Source: Siphonodentalium dalli (lineage: Eukaryota; Mollusca; Scaphopoda; Gadilida; Siphonodentaliidae). From it: a stretch of DNA of 64,000 nt. Position numbers and translations under genes: made by a program. Within the stretch, counting starts at the first letter, position 1; every line of letters begins with the position of its first letter. Shown here one piece after another: positions 12,644 through 20,844 of this stretch. The DNA lies in the NCBI GenBank assembly GCA_032622095.1, contig CP136062.1:52033349-52097348 (forward strand). Direction: 5' to 3'. Under the pieces are notes generated by a model that saw nothing but the letters and a program-made list of their open reading frames with translations, did no database searches and was not told the DNA's origin.

Positions 12644-13805
12644 AGTGTGTATGCTGGGTAGCATCACTAAATTCACCCTCTGTGGACCTCACTCTGCAAA
12701 TGACAAACACGCTATTTGCAGACTTGCTTGAGTGATGTGTTAGGCCTATGCTATTTAAAATTAATTCAGGGAGATCAATGCATTAATTTCTATTTCCACT
12801 TAAGCGCAAATGATTTGTGATTAAACGTAAAATATTTGCACTTAAGCGCAAAAATTCATAAGTAATTGTATGTCATAATTTGCAAAGTTCTGTCAAATTC
12901 TTGTTAAAATATGACTAGATTCATAACGGTGATATTTGGTTAAATTTCATACCGAGTTATGTATAATCAAATTTTTGAGGGATCGGGAGGGACTTGGATC
13001 ATACGAATGACATATATTCATTGCTCCAATTATCTCTTAACATGAGCAATACAAAATGAAGTCATATTTCTGAACCAGTTCCATACAGCAGAACCTGACC
13101 CAGAAGATATTGGCGAAAACACGTCAAATTTCCTCTTTCAGCTGCCATTTTGACGACCATCTTGGACGGGGAGTTCCAATTTTATCCTAAAAATGTGGCA
13201 TTATATCTCTCAGAGTTACACGTACTGAATATGCCTAATTTTAAATCGTATATTTCATGGTGAGATTAATTGCGACATTTATTAAATTATATAATCACGA
13301 AACGCTCTATAAATTTGGAAAACCCCTTAAAAGAGGGGTTAAAGTGAAATTTCAGCGTGGCTCCATATATAATATAAAAAAGTATGTGAAGATGTACATA
13401 TGTGCAAAGTTTCATGCTTCATTGCTTTAGTAACAATTTGAACAATTGCTTTGAAAATTTGACTTAATCTACTCCACTATATGTCCTATATATTATAGTG
13501 AATAATTATCGTCGTTTGATTTGCACCGAGTGAACTCATACTCCAAATCGTCATATCGACATGACATTGGGAACTCCCATGTTTATTTCTATATTTCTGT
13601 CGTCACGGATTTTGCGAACAAAATTGGTGGCCAGCGCCCCTAGCGTTAATTTACGAATTGCTTATAGATTTGTGTTTTAATCATTAATTTCAAATGAGCT
13701 CATTGGTTTGACCTGAAATAGTTAATTCCGCTATTAGATATTAGTTTGATAACGGTAATCATTGATCGTGGGAAATAGTATATTGGTTTAAAATATGTCT
13801 ATTGA

Positions 13806-14062
13806 TTATTAGTTTTACAATAATGTCTATTAATTTTACAATAAGTTATTAGTTTTACAATAAGTTAATGACGGTTTTAGATATAGGTTTTACAATAAGT
13901 TATTAGTTTTACAATAAGGTCTATTAATTTTACAATAAGTTATTAGTTTTACAATAAGGTCTATTAATTTTACAATAAGTTATTAGTTTTACAAAAAGTT
14001 AATTACGGTTTTATTTATTAGTTTTACAATGAGTTATTAGTTTTACAATAAGGTCTATTAGT
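13806..14062 (+). repeat. Minisatellite TTAGTTTTACAATAAG, longer allele
   Basis: Same repeat as at 3006-3220, but with an additional ~42-bp higher-order unit (AGTTATTAGTTTTACAATAA plus the AGGTCTA spacer). Confidence 0.85.
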
Positions 14063-14519
14063 TTGATAACGGTAATCAGTGATCGTGAGAAATCGTCTAT
14101 CGGTTTGAAATATGTCTATTGATTGAGAAAATATGGCTATTGAAACGGAATGTACGTTTACTGAATATGAGCAAAGCTGTATTAATTGTTTGTTATTCGA
14201 TAATAGTTGAACAATGAATGCTATTAAATTAAAATAGAACATTAATTTTGCATCGGTCAACGTTGATTATGAATCTATATCTGTTAACACGGAATTGTCT
14301 CTTATTGAATCAAAGAACGACTATTGGTTTGAAAATGGAGACTATTGTTTTGAAATAGATTGTAATTGTTTTCACAAACCACCATTAACTTTTATTTCAT
14401 GTAATTTCCGACCGAATGGCCGCCCATAGCCTTACATGCAGTTATATATAGAACACAGACAGATATTCGCAAATATTTGATTCATTGTATCATTTGAGAA
14501 GAACGTGTATGAATTTGAT

Positions 14520-15640
14520 GGTAATTGGCACTAAACATATTTTTATAAGTTTTTGGTGACCCTCCCGTCCCTATTTCGGACTCAAGCGGTGCCACTTTTG
14601 ACATCATTAAACCACATACTCTATTATAGAGATGAATATATATAAAATTTATGAAAATTGGCGAGTATACAGAATCGGAACAAATTTAGGGCCACCATTG
14701 CATATCTCTCACTCAAAAGGCATCAATTTGTCGAATTTAAACCACACGATTAGATTATTCGTATCACGGAGAAGAATATGTATCAATCAGGTGGAAATCG
14801 GCGCTAAACACATTGTTATCAATGTGTGTGTCCCTCTCACCCTCTTGGCACCCCTGACTCGAGTTGACTTTATCTTTAAACCACACAATTAGACTCCTGA
14901 TATCATGGTGACTTATTTGTAAGTTTGGTGCTAATCCGCGACTAAACAATTTTTTATCAAATTTAGTGCCCACCCCACCCCACCCCATCTCTCACCAAAG
15001 CAGCAGCAATATGACGTCTTTAAAAGCACATGATTAGATTCCTCATATCATGGATAAGAATGTGTATCAATTTGGAGGAAATTGGCGCTAGAAATATTGT
15101 GTATCAATTTTTGGTGCCCCTTTCCCTTTCAGTGAACCCCTGACTCGAATGACGCCACTTTTGACAGCTTTAAGCCACGCCATGCATAGACACCTCATAC
15201 CATGGGGATGAATTTGTATAAGTTTCGTGGCAGTCAGCGACTAAACAAATTCTTGTCAGATTTAGTACCCACCGATCGACCCCCCCCCCAAATCTCTTAT
15301 TCCAACGACACCAATTTGGCGTTTTTAAATCACACAATAAGATTCCTTGTATCATGAAGATCTCAGAAGAATGTGCATCAATTTGGTGGAATTCAGCGCT
15401 AAAATTATTTGGATCAATTTTGGTGCCCCTCTCCCCTTCCGGGCATCCCTGACGCGAACGGCGCAACTTTTGACATATTTAAACAACACCATTAGAATCA
15501 TAATAGTATGGAGATGATTATATAAAAGTTTGGTGGCAATCAGCGACAATTTTTTTCTGCCCCTCCCCCTTTTCTGCCCCTGACAACAACGGCGTCACTT
15601 TAGAAAATTCTAACCTTCGCCATTATCTTTCTCGTAAAAA
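14520..15640 (+). repeat. Diverged tandem array, second copy
   Basis: Collinear with 3690-4800. There are small indels, including an inserted TGCA near 15183 and a shorter poly-C near 15280. Confidence 0.75.
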
Positions 15641-15699
15641 GTTACCCCTATTAGACCCCTTTTGTGCCATCTAGGTGGTCCCCTGTGAATTTCTATAGG

Positions 15700-15905
15700 A
15701 CACAGACAGACAGACAGACATTCGCAAATACGGTATATATAAAGAAGCTAACAATAATTGGAATCCAAACAGAGAAGATTGGCGTGCCTCTCATACGAGA
15801 GGGCTTGGTGGTTGGTATGCTGTTAAAATATTCATCTCCGTCAAAAACCGTCATAAACAGAAGGGATAGTAAGATATATACATACTTTGTTCTTATGCCA
15901 ATCAG

Positions 15906-15944
<39 letters not shown>

Positions 15945-16104
15945 CAGACAGACAGACATACAGACAGAGGGAGATAGAGTGGGAAATAGACAGAGACACA
16001 GAGTCCCAGATTATCAATCGAGAATATAAGCCGGATTCGATTCCCGGATTTGAACCAAGTCGATTGGAGCGAGGGAGACAGACAGACAGAGTGAGAGAGG
16101 GTGG

Positions 16105-16147
<43 letters not shown>

Positions 16148-16244
16148 AGAGAGGGATGGACAGAGACCCGAGTCCCAGATTATCAATCGAGATTCCCGGA
16201 TTTGAACCAAGTCGATTTGTATGTACCGGGACTCGTGAAAGAAC

Positions 16245-16275
<31 letters not shown>

Positions 16276-16294
16276 CGCACGAGAGAAAGAGAGC

Positions 16295-16343
<49 letters not shown>

Positions 16344-16345
16344 TT
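15700..16345 (+). repeat. Microsatellites: CAGA, TA and GA tracts, second copy
   Basis: (CAGA)n, then a (TA)n at about 15908-15940 longer than in copy 1, then (GA)n/(GACA)n. Open frames here are repeat translations. Confidence 0.9.
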
Positions 16346-16521
16346 TGAGTGAGAGACAGAGCGTAAGTAGTTAAGGAGATATTGGAGAAGATAGTGGGAC
16401 TCGTTAGCTTCAATCGTAAAATTGGGCATAAGTGTATTTTGAGTATGTTAGTACTATAGTACTATATATTTGAGAATCGTTGATAAAAATGGGCGTAAGT
16501 ATATTTTCGATATGGTCGTGT

Positions 16522-16780
16522 CCAAAAAAATTCAAAAACTTCCAAAACTTCAAAAATTTCAAAAACTTCAAAAAATTCAAATACTTCAAAAATTTCAAAA
16601 ATTTCAAAAACTTTCCAAAACTTCAAAAAATTTCAAAAACTTTAAAAACTTCAAAAATTTCAAAAATTTCAAAAATTTTCAAAAATTTCAAAAATTTCAA
16701 AAATTTCAAAAACTTCAAAAATTTCAAAAACTTCAAAAATTTCAAAAATTTCAAAAATTTCAAAAACTTCAAAAATTTCA
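16522..16780 (+). repeat. A-tract minisatellite, ~9-bp unit TTTCAAAAA
   Basis: About 28 copies of TTTCAAAAA or CTTCAAAAA run head to tail with occasional 10-bp units. All plus-strand frames remain open (Lys/Phe/Asn/Gln-rich), so a 165-codon frame spans it, but its composition is that of the repeat. The evenly spaced A5 tracts could give curved DNA. Confidence 0.9.
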
Positions 16781-17914
16781 ATATAATGAAGATGACGAGC
16801 AACCAATTTTCGACTGGCCTGAGGCATTACGTTATGGAATGAATAACGACAGCGGATCAGAATGTGATCATACACGCAATAATAGAAGTTACTTTGATGT
16901 TGTTGTTATGAATAGAATTTTATCAACCTTACGTATTAACAGTTTATTGAGTTATGCATACATATAGTACGTCACTTGGACATTTTACCAGTTTATCACG
17001 TGATCACTAAATGTGGCAATAGGGTATCCACCGATGCCTGCAATGTATTATTTATAATAATTGGACTCATTTATCTCACGTAAATAATACTCTTAGTTGT
17101 TCCAATAAAATAGTTATCAAATTCGATCACCAATAGATTTGACTGTGGAATATAACGACCTTTAACTTATTTATCGATCTATGTTAGAACATGGTCTTAA
17201 CAAAAAACATGACCATAACAAAAATTACCTTACCTTTATGCATGAATCTAATTTGACCATGCGTAAATATTGTCAGCTTATCATTGGATTTACTCATCAG
17301 ACGATAAGCTCAGGTACAATTGTATCATGTTTACATGGACTGAATGCGGTCATAGCGTGACGAGCAAAATGTGATGTTTACACACTTAAGCTCTGGATAA
17401 ACAATACATATCGCATCTGAATGAATTCTGGAATGTAGGTTAGCCATGCGTTCACAGACACTGGAATAAAATAGTCACTGTCTATAGAGAAGTATGACCT
17501 TGTACGTAAATAATAAAGCGCGTGATCGAGTCTATTCATTCTCAATAATAGATGGTCATTTAGTCAAAACAGTATGATGTCCTTTATCCCCCACACATTG
17601 GAGCCACACATTACTTGATGTTCACTTATACAGTTGTATGTCAATTATCAGTGGAGTGTCAGTGTACTTCATTGTGAATTAAATCACTCTGGGTTATTTG
17701 ACTATAAACTATAAACATGTTACACCACAGCCGATGGTAATTGTAATTTAATGAAAATGTCACACCGAGGTACGCCATCTTGATTGCTTTCAAAAATAGT
17801 GCAACTTACCTGTTGGTAATACACGAATGAAGAGCGTTTAACTGATACGAAAGTACTACACGAATGAACTGTGTCTTGACATTTATATTTCACATCTTTC
17901 TTAAATGTTCCAAC
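16781..17914. other. Non-coding stretch, nothing recognised
   Basis: AT-rich, with short frames only. No repeat or domain was recognised. Confidence 0.45.
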
Positions 17915-18095
17915 ACATACATACATAGACATAGTGTTATACAGTCTTATATGTACACACGCTACGACACCATTAAAGGTGGACAATACACTCACGATGT
18001 GACAACATATACAGACATAGGCATAGTGTTATACAGTCTTCTATGTACGAACGCCATGACATAATTAAAGGGGGATAATGCACGCACGGTGTGGA
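17915..18095 (+). repeat. Two diverged ~88-bp direct repeats
   Basis: Both copies carry 'CATAGTGTTATACAGTCTT', then 'TATGTAC', 'ATTAAAGG' and 'GGACAATACACTCACG' (GGATAATGCACGCACG in the second). Weaker traces ('GTTAAAGTGACAC', 'GTTAAAGAAACAC') continue to about 18240. Confidence 0.6.
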
Positions 18096-18358
18096 ATGTT
18101 AAAGTGACACGAAACATTGGTGTGTGAATATTAAATGAGCACAATGCGCTCTAAAGGGACACACGGCACTCATTTTGAATGAATGTTAAAGAAACACAAT
18201 ACACACACAGTGGGTGAAAGTTAAAATGACACAGAACAATATTTAAACTTCAAATTTTAGGGCTCTTAATGTACCATTTATGTATCGTTTCTCGCTCTAC
18301 AATCTCCCCTCCCCACTTATAGATATATAACGAAGACGAGAATAACATGTTGATGAAG

Positions 18359-18364
18359 TTTATT
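18359..18364 (-). terminator. Poly(A) signal AATAAA (minus strand)
   Basis: TTTATT on the plus strand reads AATAAA on the minus strand, 6-11 bases past the stop codon of the C2H2 gene. Such tight spacing is typical of compact viral-type genes. Confidence 0.5.
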
Positions 18365-18369
18365 GAAAT

Positions 18370-18945
18370 TTAATCATTGTCTGAATCTTCGACCGTTAGA
18401 TTTATTTCTAAGAGTTTCTTGAATTTTCTCATCGCTTCATCTGCAGCCCATTCATTATCATATCCGTGTTTGGTCAGTTTGACCATTTTCTTCATGATCA
18501 TGTTATGTATGGGTGATGTTTTCAATCGATACTGGTATTCTATTAATCGTCTATAACTTTTGAGAAAGAGAGCAAACTCTGTGTCGATGGTAGCCTCTTT
18601 TCCCGACATGCTCTCATCTCCCGACATGCTCCCTTCTCCTTTCGCATCATTGGTGACGCGTTTCATCATACTTTTGAATGTGTCCATCTCGTTGACACAT
18701 CGCACAGCTTTCTTAAGACCGAATACCGTTCTACTACCGACGACATTATCATCTTCTGAATCTGACGAAGCGGTTCTAGATTCAGATGAAGATGAACGGG
18801 GAACGATATCAGATTCTAGGTCATCGGTATCTTCTCCGAAGAAATCTGTTTTTGTCTCGGACATAACTCCGTGTTTAATCTGTTTATGTCTTTGTAGATT
18901 GTAGTTCGTCGATAAAATATTTCCGCATAAATGACACACGTGCAT
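18370..18945 (-). CDS. C2H2 zinc-finger protein of a virus-like element (hypothetical)
   Basis: Codes for 191 residues in one exon. Residues 4-25 form one C2H2 finger (CHLCGNIL...NLQRHKQIKH: C-x2-C-x12-H-x4-H), suggesting nucleic-acid binding. Residues 28-75 are acidic and Ser-rich (DTDDLESD, SSSSESRTASSDSEDD). The C-terminal third (about 122-185) is basic and predicted helical, with 'FALFLKSYRRLIEYQYRL' and repeated aromatic/basic residues. The start ATG lies 28 bases past a TTATAAGAG motif, and AATAAA follows the stop directly. Neighbours on the same strand are two other short intronless genes. A single N-terminal finger with an acidic middle is common in small genes of animal Polinton/adintovirus-like elements; that assignment is inference. 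A domesticated host gene or an orphan is the alternative. Confidence 0.6.
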   Translation of the reverse strand: MHVCHLCGNILSTNYNLQRHKQIKHGVMSETKTDFFGEDTDDLESDIVPRSSSSESRTASSDSEDDNVVGSRTVFGLKKAVRCVNEMDTFKSMMKRVTNDAKGEGSMSGDESMSGKEATIDTEFALFLKSYRRLIEYQYRLKTSPIHNMIMKKMVKLTKHGYDNEWAADEAMRKFKKLLEINLTVEDSDND

Positions 18946-19126
18946 TATCGCGAATTATTGGAAGAAAGATCACTCTTATAAGTAGCGATAAAAAGAGAGA
19001 ATACGGTGTGGTATACAACCGTCGCGTTAAGAGTACGTTCGTCCCGGGTCTAGGGTATAGATCTTTGACCGCTGGTGATTCAAATAATGCCAATTTATCA
19101 GTATGGTACTCTCTGTATTCATTCAT
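18884..19126 (-). CDS. Possible 80-codon frame, doubtful
   Basis: An open frame of 80 codons starts 7 bases after the 108-residue gene ends and overlaps the first 62 bases of the C2H2 gene. It has a hydrophobic centre (about residues 43-57, LFLSLLIRVIFLPII), a possible membrane segment. Against it: the frame covers the TTATAAGAG motif that probably drives the C2H2 gene, and the peptide shows no recognised domain. It may be promoter DNA that happens to be open. Confidence 0.2.
   Translation of the reverse strand: MNEYREYHTDKLALFESPAVKDLYPRPGTNVLLTRRLYTTPYSLFLSLLIRVIFLPIIRDNARVSFMRKYFIDELQSTKT
18973..18981 (-). promoter_or_regulatory. TTATAAGAG promoter-like motif before C2H2 gene
   Basis: CTCTTATAA on the plus strand reads TTATAAGAG on the minus strand, 28-36 bases before the C2H2 start codon. 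The same 9-mer lies before the 108-residue gene. It looks like a TATA element shared by cluster genes. Confidence 0.4.
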
Positions 19127-19133
19127 GATTTGG

Positions 19134-19460
19134 CTAATCGAATGACACTTCGCTTTTCATTTTCTTATTATTATTATTAGACAAACCTCCAGCTAACACT
19201 CTCTTGTTGGTTTTTTTGGACGCTTTACGTGTGTTTGTCAACTTATTTGCTGCAACTTCGACCTTAGCCATTTCAATCGCTTGCGCGATGGGCGTCACTA
19301 CGTTAATATGTGGTTTTAGAACGTCTTCTTCACTATCACTATTTTTAGTTCTGGCAATAAAGTAGCGACCCTTATTATCTGGCGTTAACTTCCCATCAAT
19401 CATGTCTCTGAAATGTTTTCTCCACTTTTCAATATCTGTTGAAATATACGGGATCGACAT
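19134..19460 (-). CDS. Small basic protein of the cluster (hypothetical)
   Basis: Codes for 108 residues. The N-terminus has 'EKWRKHFRDMIDGKL' followed by 'GRYFIA', an aromatic/basic pattern (W-x3-F-x2-M-x2-GK) that I associate with short proteins of animal Polinton-like elements, though I cannot confirm it. The centre is acidic (NSDSEEDVLKP). The C-terminal half is Lys/Asn-rich with a likely nuclear signal (KASKKTNKR, KKMK). Such a short, very basic tail would suit a DNA-packaging or minor structural protein; this is inference. The gene lies between the PC4-like gene (177 bases upstream) and the C2H2 gene, all on the same strand without introns. The chosen ATG is the first after a TTATAAGAG motif 64-72 bases upstream. 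Confidence 0.5.
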   Translation of the reverse strand: MSIPYISTDIEKWRKHFRDMIDGKLTPDNKGRYFIARTKNSDSEEDVLKPHINVVTPIAQAIEMAKVEVAANKLTNTRKASKKTNKRVLAGGLSNNNNKKMKSEVSFD

Positions 19461-19636
19461 GTTTCTTCAAATGTAGTGTACAAGTCACTCTTTTTTCTGC
19501 ATTTATTTTAGAAAGTTTATCGCCTCTTATAAAAATCGATTATCTGGATATTTATTAATCGAATCGTCGCTAGTCAGGTACAGATAATAATTATCCATAT
19601 GACTAGTTTCTAAAAACAAAAATTCAAAGAGAATCA
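19461..19636 (-). other. Intergenic spacer of the cluster
   Basis: Contains two AATAAA signals on the minus strand (TTTATT at about 19503 and 19551), suited to ending the PC4-like transcript, and the TTATAAGAG motif at 19524-19532. Confidence 0.4.
19524..19532 (-). promoter_or_regulatory. TTATAAGAG promoter-like motif before 108-residue gene
   Basis: Same 9-mer as before the C2H2 gene, 64-72 bases before the start codon. A third match in register (CTCTTATAG on plus) lies near 19655, inside the end of the PC4-like gene. Confidence 0.4.
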
Positions 19637-20104
19637 TTATTCTTCTCTTATAGTTTTATCGATATCACTGAATATATGCTTGAAGTTGGACCACTGGTTC
19701 AAATTTAACGGAATACTTATAATCGTCGGAGTGTTATTCACAACTCGTCTAATGTCGGTATAAATGTGTCCTTGATTATTACATACTGTAACAGTAATGT
19801 TTGATGGTATTGTCCACTTTTTCACGAAAACACACGGGTGTTGTTCGTAATCATTGGGTTGTGACTCATTCGTATGAAGTAATTCATAATCCATCGACTC
19901 ACGTGGTATCTTCTTTGGAACTAAAATAAATGGTAGTGACACAGTTATTACCATAATAGTAAATCCTATCCATTTAATGATATTAATACGTAGACGACCA
20001 CGTTCTGTTTGAAACATATTCGTCAAGGTACCTGTTCTATTATCCATGATTGTAATTGTTCCCGTGTATAGCTTACTCTTATTAATTTTGATAGCTGGCG
20101 ACAT
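19637..20104 (-). CDS. Membrane protein with PC4-like C-terminal domain
   Basis: Codes for 155 residues. Residues about 42-63 (IINIIKWIG... through ITVSLPFILVP) form one clear membrane segment preceded by basic residues. A linker with NES and NIT sequons follows, then residues about 98-153 match the PC4/SUB1 pattern: V-x-V strand, G-x4-DIR, I-x-L, QWS, and an SDID helix ending in IR ('GHIYTDIRRV', 'NQWSNFKHIFSDIDKTIR'). PC4 proteins bind single-stranded DNA and act in transcription. Joining this fold to a membrane segment is unusual. The central PC4 hairpin is about five residues shorter than in SUB1. The gene is intronless and first in a compact minus-strand cluster. Assignment to a virus-like element is inferred from gene layout. 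The PC4 match is by eye; a chance resemblance is possible. Confidence 0.55.
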   Translation of the reverse strand: MSPAIKINKSKLYTGTITIMDNRTGTLTNMFQTERGRLRINIIKWIGFTIMVITVSLPFILVPKKIPRESMDYELLHTNESQPNDYEQHPCVFVKKWTIPSNITVTVCNNQGHIYTDIRRVVNNTPTIISIPLNLNQWSNFKHIFSDIDKTIREE

Positions 20105-20339
20105 CCGACTCTAAAATCCTGGCCAAGATGGCAGCGACTCGGACCAGTCCATCAGACGCCGTCCATATAATTGTCTCCACAATTTTTTACTTGAAATAAT
20201 TTGAATGTCATTGCTCTTACATAGATAATAAAGAGCGTTTATTCTTTACTTCTCTGTCACGATGAAGTTATTGAGCATCGTGTATCGCTATTCCACCAGA
20301 GGTCACATGTTAGACATTGTACACGTATATACATACGTA
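20105..20339. other. Upstream region of the PC4-like gene
   Basis: Contains 'CCAAGATGGCAGC' about 20 bases before the gene and a weak relative of the promoter word (CTCTTACAT at 20214). No further gene of the cluster was found, so the element is probably cut off at the purine-rich tract that follows. Confidence 0.4.
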
Positions 20340-20838
20340 ACATCAGAGCAAGAAGAGGGGAGAGGGAAAAAGAGAAAATAGTGAGCAAGAGAACAGGAGA
20401 AAAAGAGCAAAAGAGCAAGAGAAGAGGAAAAAAGAGCAAGTGAGCAAGGGAAAAGAGCAAAAGAGCAAGAGAAGGGGAAAAAAGAGCAAGAGAAGAGGAG
20501 AAAAAGAGCAAAAGAGCAAGAGAAAAGAGCAAAAGAGCAAGAGAAAAGAGCAAAAGAGCAAGAGAAGAGGAAAAAAGAGCAAAAGAGCAAGAGAAAATAG
20601 CAAAAGAGCAAGAGAAGAGGAAAAAAGAGCAAGAGAAAAGAGCAAAAGAGCAAGAGAAGAGGAAAAAAGAGCAAAAGAAGAGGAAAAAGAGCAAGAGAAG
20701 AGCAAAAAAGAGCAAGAGAAGAGGAAAAAAGAGCAAGAGAAGAGGAAAAAAGAGCAAGAGAAGAGCAAAAAAGAGGAAAAAAGAGCAAAAGAGCAAGGAA
20801 AAAGAGCAAAAGAGCAAGAGGTGAGGAAAAAAGAGCTA
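20340..20838 (+). repeat. Polypurine minisatellite AAAAGAGCAAGAGAAGAGG
   Basis: About 500 bases of nearly pure purine on the plus strand, made of AAAAGAGCAAGAGAA and GAGGAAAAAAGAGC words. Open frames on both strands (Lys/Glu-rich on plus; Leu/Phe/Ser-rich on minus) are translations of the repeat, not genes. Confidence 0.9.
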
Positions 20839-20844
20839 TCCGGG

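Larger units (their letters stand above)
12651..16385 (+). repeat. 3.7-kb dispersed duplication, copy 2
   Basis: Collinear with 1855-5545. Offset between copies is 10,796 bp at the left end and 10,840 bp after the minisatellite, because this copy gained about 42 bp there. It has its own point changes and shorter poly-C and GA tracts. It starts at the same ATGCTGGGTAGCATCAC word. Similarity ends near GGAGATATTGG at about 16385. Confidence 0.85.

Noticed and set aside
16470-16967. 165-codon frame with KFQKLQKFQ repeats and an acidic end
   Set aside because: The 9-bp unit keeps every plus frame open; the flanking 60 codons show no recognisable domain.
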